In this document: positions 1 through 9,267 of the stretch, piece after piece | Layout of the letters: every line of letters starts with the position of its first letter | Position numbering within the stretch: position 1 is the first letter of the stretch | Assembly (NCBI GenBank): GCA_947630405.1 | Contig: CANRHL010000004.1 | Span: 1-54,040 of the forward strand | DNA: 54,040 bases | Reading direction: 5' to 3' | From: an uncultured Clostridia bacterium | Lineage (GTDB): Bacteria > Bacillota > Clostridia > Christensenellales > UBA1242 | The notes under the pieces: model-generated | Databases searched by the model: none | What the model saw: the letters and a program-made list of their open reading frames with translations, nothing else | Told to the model about the DNA's origin: nothing | Translations under genes and position numbers: made by a program

Positions 1-1031
1 TTTTTGCCCTTCGTGATTTTGCTAGAAAAATTGGCGTAAAAAGTCCAACTAGCAAAACAAGAGCACAACTTATTAGCGAAATAAACGAAATTAAGGCTGG
101 CAAACTAGAGCCTAATTTTTCCGCAACTCGTCACGGGCGTCCACCTAAAACCGGCTTTCAATATCTAGTGCCTCAATCAAATGAAACCTTAACCAAAAAC
201 ATCATTTTTAACCAAGAGAGAGTTAAATTTGAATACACAAGCGGGGAGAATATTATCTCGGGTTATGTTGAATTTGTTAATCAAAATTCGGCAGTGTTGT
301 GGCAGTTTAAGGATAACACTTTTATAAGTTTTTACATTCCTAGTGAAGTGTGTTTCATCTCTCCAATTAAAATGGGGGATTTTGTTATTGCCGAACTTCA
401 AGTTCAAGATGGCAGCCTGGTTGTTAAAAAAGTTTTAAACATAAACAACATCCCAATAAATAGCTTTCCAAAAACTCGGCCAGATATTAACAAAATTGAA
501 GCTATTTTGCCAGATAAACCAATCAAATTTAATAATGAAAATTACAATAATTTGAATTTGAAATATGGCGAAAATGTGTTCGTTTCGGGCGAAGATTTTA
601 ATTTGAACACGCAAGAGATGATTTCACTTTTAAATTCACTTAATGGCACAAAAAATATCTACATCAACATTTCAATGCTTGATAAAAATTTCATTTATTT
701 AAAAGAATTAAAAAACGCAAATTGTTTTGTTACAAAATTGACTGATAAAGAAGATTATATCAACCACATTTTAGGTGTTGCAATTGAAAATATTAAACGC
801 ATGATTGAAAACAAGAAAAATGCAGTTGTTGTGATTGACGATTTAACCACCATCCTTTCAAATGATAATTTTGCCGAGGCGGGCAAAACATTGCTTACAC
901 TTGCAAAAAACACAAAGCGATATGGCAGCGCAACAATAATTTCACTTGTTCAAGAGGGCAATGCACTTCAAAAATTGGCAGATAAAAGGTTAAAAATAAA
1001 AGGGCAAAACCAGATAGAAATTTTAAAATAA
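1..1031 (+). CDS. Degenerate Rho-like protein (Rho_N/SAP-like N-terminal segment plus RecA-like Rho core without P-loop); 5' end outside window
   Basis: Frame starting at nt 3 is open upstream of the listed GTG (FALRDFARKIGVKSPTSKTRAQLISEINEIKAG...RHGRPPKTG), resembling Rho_N; downstream 'ENIKRMIENKKNAVVVIDDLTTILS' resembles the Rho Walker B region; no GxxxxGKT visible. Confidence 0.6.
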   Translation, partial: FALRDFARKIGVKSPTSKTRAQLISEINEIKAGKLEPNFSATRHGRPPKTGFQYLVPQSNETLTKNIIFNQERVKFEYTSGENIISGYVEFVNQNSAVLWQFKDNTFISFYIPSEVCFISPIKMGDFVIAELQVQDGSLVVKKVLNINNIPINSFPKTRPDINKIEAILPDKPIKFNNENYNNLNLKYGENVFVSGEDFNLNTQEMISLLNSLNGTKNIYINISMLDKNFIYLKELKNANCFVTKLTDKEDYINHILGVAIENIKRMIENKKNAVVVIDDLTTILSNDNFAEAGKTLLTLAKNTKRYGSATIISLVQEGNALQKLADKRLKIKGQNQIEILK

Positions 1032-1060
1032 AAAATCGCCAAAGATTGGCGGTTTTTATT
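1027..1060 (+). terminator. Rho-independent terminator
   Basis: aaaatcgccaaagattggcggttttta: hairpin CGCCAA/TTGGCG followed by T-run. Confidence 0.7.
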
Positions 1061-1243
1061 TTGTTATGTTGCAAATAAAAATGCAAACGGAAGATTTTTT
1101 ATCTAATTTTGAAGTGTTAATATCGTAACTATAAGCCATTAAAAAAATTTTACAAATTTTAAATTTTTTTGTCAAATAAAAATCTTATTTATTGACTTTA
1201 GAAAGTGATTTTTTGTATAATTATAAAAATACATGGAGTGTTT

Positions 1244-2335
1244 ATGATAAATGTTTTACACATCGCACATAACTTAGCCCTTACAAGTGGCATAACAACA
1301 GTGCTAAAAAACTATTTTCCTTACATAGATAAATCCACTTTCCATTTTGATTTTGCAACTTTTGAAAAATGGGATATTCCAACTGCAGATGATTATTTTA
1401 AAAGTGAAGGTTCACAAGTTTTTGAACTTACAAGGCCAAGCCTTTTAGGTGCAAGTAAATTTGTTAATGAACTAGCCAAAGTTTTAAAAGAGCAAAATTA
1501 TCAAATTGTTCATTTGCACGACCCAATTTTTCAAATGTTGGTTAAAAAAGCAATCAAAAAAAGCAAAAAGAAAATTAAATTTGCCGTTCACTCACACAAC
1601 TCACAATTATCAAGTAAATTTTTTAGTAGAATTCGCAATAAATTTTTAATAATTGGCGTTAACAAAAACGCAGATATAAAATTGGCATGTTCGGATTTGG
1701 CGGGCAAGTGCTTATTTGGAAATCACAAATTTGACATAATAAAAAACGGAATTAATGTTGAAAATTTTAAATTTGATGCTGAAATTCGCAACCAAATGAG
1801 AGAAAAATATAATATAAAAAATGAACTTGTTGTTGTTCACTCGGGCAGATTTTGTAAAGAAAAAAACCATAATAAACTAATTGATGTTTTTAACGCATTA
1901 ACAAAAAAAGTGGATTGCAGGTTGTTTCTTTTAGGTGAAGGTCCGTTAATAGACAATTATGTTGAAAAGGTAAAGAATTTAGGCCTTTCCGATAAAGTTG
2001 AATTTGTGGGCTACACAAATAAATCGAAAGATTATTTTTGTATGTCCGATGTGCTTGTTTTGCCATCACTTAATGAAGGGCTTAGCCTTGTTCTTATTGA
2101 AGCACAGTATAACGGTTTGCCATGTGTTGCATCAAATGCTTGCAGCAAAATGTCAAAAATAAGCAACAAATTTTCATTTATGCCTTTAAAAGAGAGCAAT
2201 GAGAAATGGGCGGACGAAATTATAAGATTAACTAAAACTACAAACCGTGAAACAATGGATTGTGATAATTCGTTTAAAATTGAAAATTGTGTTTCTACAC
2301 TTGAAGATATTTATAAGGAGAGTTTAAATGGATAA
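1244..2335 (+). CDS. Glycosyltransferase family 4 (GT-B)
   Basis: GGAG-tgttt-ATG start at 1244 is better supported than 1205; 'VHSGRFCKEKNHNKLIDVF', 'LFLLGEGPL', 'VLVLPSLNEGLSLVLIEAQ' are typical GT4 motifs. Confidence 0.88.
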   Translation: MINVLHIAHNLALTSGITTVLKNYFPYIDKSTFHFDFATFEKWDIPTADDYFKSEGSQVFELTRPSLLGASKFVNELAKVLKEQNYQIVHLHDPIFQMLVKKAIKKSKKKIKFAVHSHNSQLSSKFFSRIRNKFLIIGVNKNADIKLACSDLAGKCLFGNHKFDIIKNGINVENFKFDAEIRNQMREKYNIKNELVVVHSGRFCKEKNHNKLIDVFNALTKKVDCRLFLLGEGPLIDNYVEKVKNLGLSDKVEFVGYTNKSKDYFCMSDVLVLPSLNEGLSLVLIEAQYNGLPCVASNACSKMSKISNKFSFMPLKESNEKWADEIIRLTKTTNRETMDCDNSFKIENCVSTLEDIYKESLNG

Positions 2336-3341
2336 TTTAATTAGTGTAATAGTGCCAATTTATAATGTTGAAAAATATTTGCCCAAATGTATTGAAAGTA
2401 TAATTAATCAAACCTATAAAAATTTAGAAATTATATTGGTGGATGATGGAAGTCCGGACGGGTGCGGAAAAATTTGTGATGAATATGCAAAAATTGATAA
2501 AAGAATAAAAGTAATACACAAGCCAAATGGTGGCGTATCAAGCGCGCGCAATGCGGGCTTGGATGTTGCAAGGGGGGGGGGTATTGCGTTTGTTGATGGC
2601 GACGATTTTATTGAACCCAATATGTATGAAGAACTAATAAAAAAGCAAAATGAAACGCAGGCAGATTTAACTTTTTGTTTTTATAGTTTTGCAATGAAAA
2701 ATGGCTTAATAAATGTAAACGAAAAAATTATGGAAACTTTTTGCGAAACACGAAATTTAACTTATTTGTTTAATCATGAAAATTATCACAACGATGGCAA
2801 AGAACTTTTTTATAATTCTTACATAACGGGATCCGTTTGGCACACATTGTTTAAAAAAGAAACTATTGAAAACATTAGATTTTCTGAAGATGTTAGATAT
2901 ATGGAAGATACAATTTTTCTATCGCGCGCCATATTAAATGCTAAATCAATTTCTTATGTAAATAAATATTTATATAACTATGTTTTAAGAGAAAACTCCG
3001 CCATACATTTTAGCAACGAAGCAATTGTGCAAAATTGCATAAGTTACATTAATAATATGAGTGAAGTGTTAAAAAACACAAAATATGAAAACTTAATTTC
3101 TGCATTAAAATTTCATTGTTATTCTTATTGCTTGTTTACGAAATTACGATTTAATGCAAAGTTATCTTTAAAAGAAATTAGGGAGTGGAAGAGTTTTAAA
3201 AATTTTAAAGCAAACAACAAAATTTCAATTGATAAAACTCAGAAAATAAAAAATCTATTAGTTTATTTGCGTTGGGATTTATTAACAAAAATGTTACTTA
3301 AAATTAAAGATAAAAATAAAAAAGGCCAATGGGTAAATTAG
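2328..3341 (+). CDS. Glycosyltransferase family 2 containing an in-frame G10 tract
   Basis: 'ISVIVPIYNVEKYLPKCIESIINQTYKNLEIILVDDGSPDG...GGVSSARNAGLDVARGGGIAFVDGDD'; overlaps preceding gene by 8 nt. Confidence 0.92.
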   Translation: MDNLISVIVPIYNVEKYLPKCIESIINQTYKNLEIILVDDGSPDGCGKICDEYAKIDKRIKVIHKPNGGVSSARNAGLDVARGGGIAFVDGDDFIEPNMYEELIKKQNETQADLTFCFYSFAMKNGLINVNEKIMETFCETRNLTYLFNHENYHNDGKELFYNSYITGSVWHTLFKKETIENIRFSEDVRYMEDTIFLSRAILNAKSISYVNKYLYNYVLRENSAIHFSNEAIVQNCISYINNMSEVLKNTKYENLISALKFHCYSYCLFTKLRFNAKLSLKEIREWKSFKNFKANNKISIDKTQKIKNLLVYLRWDLLTKMLLKIKDKNKKGQWVN

Positions 3342-3352
3342 CCTTTTTTAAT
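3318..3352. terminator. Bidirectional terminator between convergent genes
   Basis: aaaaaaggccaatgggtaaattagcctttttt hairpin AAAGGC/GCCTTT. Confidence 0.6.
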
Positions 3353-3353
3353 T

Positions 3354-4187
3354 TTATTTGCGCATAAAACGTTTATATAACCTTGCTTTAAAGCGCCTTG
3401 GTACTAGCACATGGCCAACAAAACGCTGAACGCATGCTTTAAAATATTCAAAGTGCGAAATCATTTTGTTTTGTTTCATGAATTTTAAAAGATTTTTTAT
3501 GCTTTTATAATATTTCATGCCGTGCCTTCGGGCATATGTATCTTCATTAATTCTAATTTGCATTAAATTTTCTTGAATATTTTTAAATTTTGCACCCGTT
3601 AGCGCCATCCTTATCCACAAATACCAATCTTCGGCATAAAACCAATCTTGATAGCCGCCCGCATCTAGCAATGCTTGTTTTTTCATCATAACCGACATAT
3701 GGCAAAAAGGGCAGCGGCTTTTCATCATCTTTTTTATTTCCGCATCAGTTTCTGGCACGGCCTTAACGCCGGCAGTGTTTTCAAGCGTGTTTACAAACTC
3801 AACACCGTTTGTGCCAACCAAACTTAAAGCAGGGTCGTCTTTAAAACATTCAATTTGTTTTTCAAAGCGGGTTGGCAGGGCAATATCGTCACTATCCATG
3901 CGTGCAATAAAATCGAACTTGCAATAATTTGTGCCTTCATTTAATGTTTTGCCTAAGCCTAAATTATTCTCTCTCTCAACAATTGTGAAGAGTGGGTCCT
4001 TTTTATATTCGTTTAACAGATTTTGTAGTTCTTCACTAACCGCGCCATCTCGTACAATTACAATTTGTTTTGGTGCGTAGGTTTGATTAACTATGCTATC
4101 AAACGCTTCTTTAACATCTTTGGCCTTATCGTTAATATAAACAGAAGATAGCACGCTAATTGAAGGTGTAAAATTTTCTTTTTCCAT
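3354..4187 (-). CDS. Glycosyltransferase family 2
   Basis: 'PSISVLSSVYINDKAKDVKEAFDSIVNQTYAPKQIVIVRDG...FIARMDSDDIALPTRFEKQ'. Confidence 0.9.
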   Translation of the reverse strand: MEKENFTPSISVLSSVYINDKAKDVKEAFDSIVNQTYAPKQIVIVRDGAVSEELQNLLNEYKKDPLFTIVERENNLGLGKTLNEGTNYCKFDFIARMDSDDIALPTRFEKQIECFKDDPALSLVGTNGVEFVNTLENTAGVKAVPETDAEIKKMMKSRCPFCHMSVMMKKQALLDAGGYQDWFYAEDWYLWIRMALTGAKFKNIQENLMQIRINEDTYARRHGMKYYKSIKNLLKFMKQNKMISHFEYFKACVQRFVGHVLVPRRFKARLYKRFMRK

Positions 4188-4371
4188 AAATTCTCCAAAG
4201 TTTTATAATTTTATCAAATTTACAACTAATAGTCAATTATAATGGCGAGGCAAATCCAACATTGTTTAATTTGTTATAAGTGGCTAAAATTTCTAATTTT
4301 ACATGAAAAAAATTGGACTTGTGTTTATTTTGTGATATAATTAAATTATTAATAATAAAAGGAGATTAAAT

Positions 4372-4851
4372 ATGAAAAAATTAGTGGCATACTTTAGTGC
4401 TAGCGGCACAACAAAACGCGTTGCAACTGACCTTGCAGCGGCAATTGGTGCGGACAAATTTGAAATTGCACCAAAACAAATTTACACATCGGAAGACTTA
4501 AATTGGATGGACAAAAAAAGCCGTTCAACTTTGGAGATGAACGACAAATCTGCGCGTCCGCAAATTAAAAATGAACTTAAAAACATGGCAGAATATGATG
4601 TTGTGTTTTTGGGCTTTCCAATTTGGTGGTATACTGCACCAAGAATTATAAACACCTTTTTGGAGAGTTACAATTTTGCGAACAAAACAATTGTGCTTTT
4701 TGCAACTTCCGGCGGGAGTGGGCTTGGCAACACGGCTAAAGATTTAAAATCTTCGTGCGATAAAACAACAAATATAATTTCTGGCAAAATTCTTAACGGT
4801 CGCCCTTCAAAAGAAGATTTGAAAGCCTGGGCAGAGAGTTTAAAATTATAA
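4372..4851 (+). CDS. Flavodoxin family protein
   Basis: 'KKLVAYFSASGTTKRVATDLAAAIGADKFEI...DVVFLGFPIWWYTAPRIINTFLE'. Confidence 0.9.
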   Translation: MKKLVAYFSASGTTKRVATDLAAAIGADKFEIAPKQIYTSEDLNWMDKKSRSTLEMNDKSARPQIKNELKNMAEYDVVFLGFPIWWYTAPRIINTFLESYNFANKTIVLFATSGGSGLGNTAKDLKSSCDKTTNIISGKILNGRPSKEDLKAWAESLKL

Positions 4852-4887
4852 GCAAATATATAAGTTTGGAAATGTTAAGGAGTTAAT

Positions 4888-5640
4888 ATGAAAAAAATAA
4901 CACAAGATGCAGGACGAAAACAACTTGGAGAGTTCGCGCCCGACTTTGCACATTTCAATGATGATGTGCTTTTTGGCGAAAATTGGAACAACGCTGATAT
5001 TGACCTTAAAACGAGATGCATAATAACCGTTGTTGGGCTTATGTCATCTGGCATAACAGATAGTTCGATTATTTATCACTTACAAAATGCAAAAAATAAT
5101 GGCGTAAACAAAAAAGAAATTGCGGCCATTATCACGCACTGCGCTTTTTATGTCGGCTGGCCAAAGGCATGGGCGGTGTTTAGGTTGGCAAAAGATGTTT
5201 GGAATGAGAAAGTTGATGCCAAAACTGAAAAAGAAATCTATCAAAACACAATTTTCTTCCCTATTGGCAATCCAAATGACGCCTTTAAAGATTATTTTGT
5301 TGGGCAGAGTTATCTCGCACCAATATGCAAAGAACAAGGAATTTTTAATGTGACTTTCGAGCCGGGATGCCGCAATAATTGGCATATTCATCGTGCAAAA
5401 AGTGGCGGAGGGCAAATCCTTATTTGTGTTGGTGGCAGGGGATATTATCAAGAATATGGCAAAAAGGCCATTGAACTCAAACCGGGAGATTGTGTGAATA
5501 TCCCAGCAAATGTAAAGCATTGGCACGGTGCGGCAAAGAACAGTTGGTTTTCTCATCTTGCAATCGAAGTGCCGGGAGTTAAAACTTCAAACGAATGGCT
5601 CGAGCCGGTAGACGACAAACAATATAACAAGTTAAAATAA
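4888..5640 (+). CDS. Carboxymuconolactone decarboxylase-like domain fused to a cupin
   Basis: N-terminal CMD-like helical part; C-terminal cupin 'FEPGCRNNWHIHRAKSGGGQILICVGGRGYYQEYGKKAIELKPGDCVNIPANVKHWHGA'. Confidence 0.87.
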   Translation: MKKITQDAGRKQLGEFAPDFAHFNDDVLFGENWNNADIDLKTRCIITVVGLMSSGITDSSIIYHLQNAKNNGVNKKEIAAIITHCAFYVGWPKAWAVFRLAKDVWNEKVDAKTEKEIYQNTIFFPIGNPNDAFKDYFVGQSYLAPICKEQGIFNVTFEPGCRNNWHIHRAKSGGGQILICVGGRGYYQEYGKKAIELKPGDCVNIPANVKHWHGAAKNSWFSHLAIEVPGVKTSNEWLEPVDDKQYNKLK

Positions 5641-5769
5641 GAGAAACATAAGAATAATTCAATATTAATAAAAATTGGTTTTGAAATCAACATTTTTTTA
5701 AATTTGTGTTGTTCAATTTCATGTTTTGCCTTGATATAATGATGTCGTAATTCATAAAGGAGGTAAAAT

Positions 5770-6123
5770 ATGAATACAGATAAAATTTATGCAGAGCAGA
5801 TTGCAAATGAATATGCACCAAAGGACACAACAAAGGTTAAACAACTAAAAAAACTTGACAACAAAGCAAAATTACCAGCAACAATTTTCGCTTACACATT
5901 TGGCATTATTAGTGCGTTGGTGTTGGGCGTTGGCATGTGCCTTGCCATGAAAGTTATTGGCTCGGGCCTTGTGGCAATGATTGCCGGCATTGTTGTTGGT
6001 GTTGTTGGCATTATTGGGTGCGCTGTGAACTATCCAATTTATAGCAAAATGCGTGCAAACGGCAAAGCAAAATATGGCTCTGACATTATGAAACTTGCAA
6101 AAGAAATTAGCGAAGAAGAATAG
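5770..6123 (+). CDS. Small two-TM hypothetical membrane protein
   Basis: Open frame with AGGAGG upstream; hydrophobic glycine-rich segments. Confidence 0.65.
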   Translation: MNTDKIYAEQIANEYAPKDTTKVKQLKKLDNKAKLPATIFAYTFGIISALVLGVGMCLAMKVIGSGLVAMIAGIVVGVVGIIGCAVNYPIYSKMRANGKAKYGSDIMKLAKEISEEE

Positions 6124-6140
6124 AGTTTAGGAGAAGTGCT

Positions 6141-6734
6141 ATGAATAAATCCGAAAGCAAATATTACAACACATCACTTTTAATGAATCAAGCACTTATT
6201 GAATTGCTCAATAAAAAGGATTACGAATTTTTGAGCATAAAAGAAATTTGCAAAAAGGCGGGGGTTAATCGCTCCACCTTTTATTTGCATTATGACAACA
6301 TTGATGATTTACTTTACGAAACAATAGAAAATTTAAACAAAAATTTTTATTCTTGTTTTGGCGAAGAGAATAAAGATTTTGCAACTAAAATTAATGATAA
6401 ACAAAAGGAAGATTTAATTTTAATCACGCCAAAATATTTGTTGCCATATTTAAAACATGTTAAAGAGAACAAAGTGGTGTATCAAGTGTCGGCAAAACAT
6501 CCCACCCTTATGAAATCAATAGAAAAATATAGTTTTTTACAAAACAAAATTTTATATCCTATTTTTGATATTTATAACATCGATAAAAATGAAAGAAAAT
6601 ACATTTGTGCCTATTACATAAGTGGTGTTTATGCAATAGTTGACGAGTGGATTAAGGGCGGATGCAAAGACGACGAAAATATGATTTGTGAACTCATTAT
6701 TAACTGCGTGCGCCCAAACGAAGTTGCCGATTAA
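6141..6734 (+). CDS. TetR/AcrR-family regulator
   Basis: 'LIELLNKKDYEFLSIKEICKKAGVNRSTFYLHYDNIDDLLYETIE' HTH. Confidence 0.88.
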   Translation: MNKSESKYYNTSLLMNQALIELLNKKDYEFLSIKEICKKAGVNRSTFYLHYDNIDDLLYETIENLNKNFYSCFGEENKDFATKINDKQKEDLILITPKYLLPYLKHVKENKVVYQVSAKHPTLMKSIEKYSFLQNKILYPIFDIYNIDKNERKYICAYYISGVYAIVDEWIKGGCKDDENMICELIINCVRPNEVAD

Positions 6735-6776
6735 TGTTTTTGCTTTTTTAAGCTTAAAATGTAATTTTTTGTTTTT

Positions 6777-6812
6777 ACAACCCTTAAATTAAAGGGTTGT
6801 TTTTTCACTAAA
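6777..6812 (+). terminator. Rho-independent terminator
   Basis: acaacccttaaattaaagggttgtttttt. Confidence 0.75.
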
Positions 6813-6865
6813 GAAGGCAAAGTTAAAATATTGACAATTTTCATTGAATAAATTATAATAATTTT

Positions 6866-8560
6866 ATGATAATTCTTGATGTTAACAAATTATCTAAAAA
6901 TTTTGGATATGAGCAACTTTTTGAAGGTGTTTCTTTTTCGCTTAATGAAGGCGAGTCAATTTCAATTGTTGGTCCCAACGGGTGTGGGAAATCCACATTA
7001 TTAAAAATGATTGCTGGGATAGAAAGAGCCGATTCTGGCTCGGTTAGCATAAAAAAGGGGGCAAGCGTTGCATATTTAGATCAAACGGCTTCGGATAAAG
7101 TTGATGATAGACAAGTTGTTGATGTCTTAAAAGATGCCTTTGTTAAAATCAATGAATTGGCAAGAACTTTAAAAAAATATGAAGAAATTATGGCGAATCC
7201 TTCCTCACAAGCAGAATATGATAAAACTATAGAAAAATATTGCAGAGTGATGGAAGAATTTTCTTCAATTGGTGGCTATGATGTTGATGTTGCAATTGAT
7301 ACAGTGTGTTCTGGCCTAAAAATAAATGATGCAATGATGAGCCAACCCTATTCAACTTTGAGCGGCGGCGAAAAGACACTTGTTCAACTTGCAAAAGCAC
7401 TACTTCAAAGGCCTGATTTGATTTTGCTTGACGAGCCAACAAACCATTTGGATATTGAACGAATTGAGTGGTTGGAAAATTATATTAAAAGTTTTAAGGG
7501 CGCAAGCGTTATTGTGTCGCACGACCGATATTTCTTGGATAGAATGTCTAATAAAATTTTAGATTTATCCGGCATAGAGCCAAAAGTTTACAACACAAAT
7601 TATTCTGGATATCTAATTGAACGGGAAAAAGAATTTGAAAAGCAAATGGCGGCTTATCAAGACCAACAAATTATTATAAAAAGGTTGCAAGAACAAATTA
7701 AATATTTTGCCGAACGTGGCATGGCAACCAACAGTTCAACATTGTGTAATCGTGCGCACGCACTTCAAACGCAATTAGATAGAATTTTATCTAGAAAAGT
7801 GGAAAGGCCACAAGAGGCAAAAAAATTAAAAATCGGTTTTTCTGAAAATAAAAAATCGTCTAAACGCGTGTTTGAAACAAAAAATTTGGTGGTTTTAGAT
7901 GGCAATGGGCGAAAAATTTTAAATGGCATAAATTTTATTATAACATCGGGCGAACGCGTTGCACTAATTGGTAATAATGGGAGTGGCAAATCCACCTTTG
8001 TAAAAACTTTGTTGGGCATGCAAAATTTACCGCACAGCGGTGAGGTTTTTGTCGGCCCTAGTGTAAAAATTGGATATTTGCCACAAATTATTAACTTTGA
8101 AAACGATAATTTAACACTCCTCAAATGCTTTAAGTTGGAGGCAAGCGTTGATGAGCAAAAAGCACGCCAAATTTTAGCAGCGTTTCAATTTTATAAAGAA
8201 GATGTTAATAAAATTGTTAAAAATCTTTCTGGCGGTGAGCGAATTCGGTTAAGATTGGCAAGTCTGTTACAACAAAATGTTAATTGTTTAGTTTTTGATG
8301 AACCAACTAATCATATCGACATACCAACCAAAGAAGTTTTGGAAAAAGCAATTGACGATTTTAACGGAACGGTATTGTTCGTTTCGCATGACCGTTATTT
8401 TATAAATAAATTTGCAGAAAAAACAATTGAATTTAAAGATGGCAAAATTACAACATATCTTGGCAATTACGATTTTTACAAAGAAGAAAAGGCAAAACAG
8501 ATAAAACCAGTTTTATCTAGACAAATATTAAAACAACATTCAAAAAAAATGAAAAAATAG
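6866..8560 (+). CDS. ABC-F family ATPase (tandem ABC domains)
   Basis: Two Walker A motifs (GPNGCGKST, GNNGSGKST), two signature motifs (LSGGEKT, LSGGERI), linker region. Confidence 0.9.
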   Translation: MIILDVNKLSKNFGYEQLFEGVSFSLNEGESISIVGPNGCGKSTLLKMIAGIERADSGSVSIKKGASVAYLDQTASDKVDDRQVVDVLKDAFVKINELARTLKKYEEIMANPSSQAEYDKTIEKYCRVMEEFSSIGGYDVDVAIDTVCSGLKINDAMMSQPYSTLSGGEKTLVQLAKALLQRPDLILLDEPTNHLDIERIEWLENYIKSFKGASVIVSHDRYFLDRMSNKILDLSGIEPKVYNTNYSGYLIEREKEFEKQMAAYQDQQIIIKRLQEQIKYFAERGMATNSSTLCNRAHALQTQLDRILSRKVERPQEAKKLKIGFSENKKSSKRVFETKNLVVLDGNGRKILNGINFIITSGERVALIGNNGSGKSTFVKTLLGMQNLPHSGEVFVGPSVKIGYLPQIINFENDNLTLLKCFKLEASVDEQKARQILAAFQFYKEDVNKIVKNLSGGERIRLRLASLLQQNVNCLVFDEPTNHIDIPTKEVLEKAIDDFNGTVLFVSHDRYFINKFAEKTIEFKDGKITTYLGNYDFYKEEKAKQIKPVLSRQILKQHSKKMKK

Positions 8561-8800
8561 CAATAATGGTTTTAATGTATAAGTTCAAAAATATAAATTA
8601 ATAAAATTGGGGCATTTGCCCTTAGTTTTTTAGCTTTTATGAATTGGCCGCTTCATTTGTTTTTATGTGTTTCTTAATCGGATTTTTTAAGTCTCATGCA
8701 TCTTTTGCAAATTCCGTTAGAAAATTTAAAAATTTTTATTGATTTTTGACATAATTAACTAGCATTCAAAAATTTGTATGTTATTATATAATTGAGAGGA

Positions 8801-8831
8801 AAAGGTTTTTCGCTAAGCGAAGAACCTTTTT
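8801..8831 (+). promoter_or_regulatory. Strong hairpin plus T-run between promoter and terS-like gene (possible attenuator)
   Basis: AAAGGTTTTTCGC-TAA-GCGAAGAACCTTT followed by TT; TTGACA at about 8745 and TATAAT-like at about 8787 lie upstream, SD TTGGAGG at about 8838 downstream. Confidence 0.5.
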
Positions 8832-8847
8832 GCTATTTGGAGGCTAT

Positions 8848-9267
8848 ATGGACTTATTTGAAAAACAAATGATAGAACAAAATAAAAAGGCGATGCAAGA
8901 AACCGCAAGAATTAATGATGAAGTTTTGCAAATCCCAGAATTTTTGTCTGATGAAGAAAAAGCTGCCTATGCCGAAATAGTTGCAACGCTAAAACGAAGC
9001 ATAAAATATAGATTATCTTCAACCGATGCCGAACTTATTTGGCAATATTGTCAAATTAAAATTATGAGGGATAGGGCGTGGAAAGAATACAACAAAAAGC
9101 CAGATAGATATATTCGCATTGTAACAGGGATTTGTTCAGATGGGAAAACACCAAAAGTTATGGTTAAAGAAAACGAACACTATAAAACATTGCAAGATTG
9201 CAATAAGCATTTAGAAAAAATTCTTAAAGATTTGCGCCTTACGCCAGAAATGAGGAGAAAGAAATGA
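8848..9267 (+). CDS. Phage terminase small-subunit-like protein (P27-like)
   Basis: ATG at 8848 with TTGGAGG SD; C-terminus 'TLQDCNKHLEKILKDLRLTPEMRRKK' resembles P27-family ends; followed by ParB/DUF4417 gene. Confidence 0.5.
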   Translation: MDLFEKQMIEQNKKAMQETARINDEVLQIPEFLSDEEKAAYAEIVATLKRSIKYRLSSTDAELIWQYCQIKIMRDRAWKEYNKKPDRYIRIVTGICSDGKTPKVMVKENEHYKTLQDCNKHLEKILKDLRLTPEMRRKK

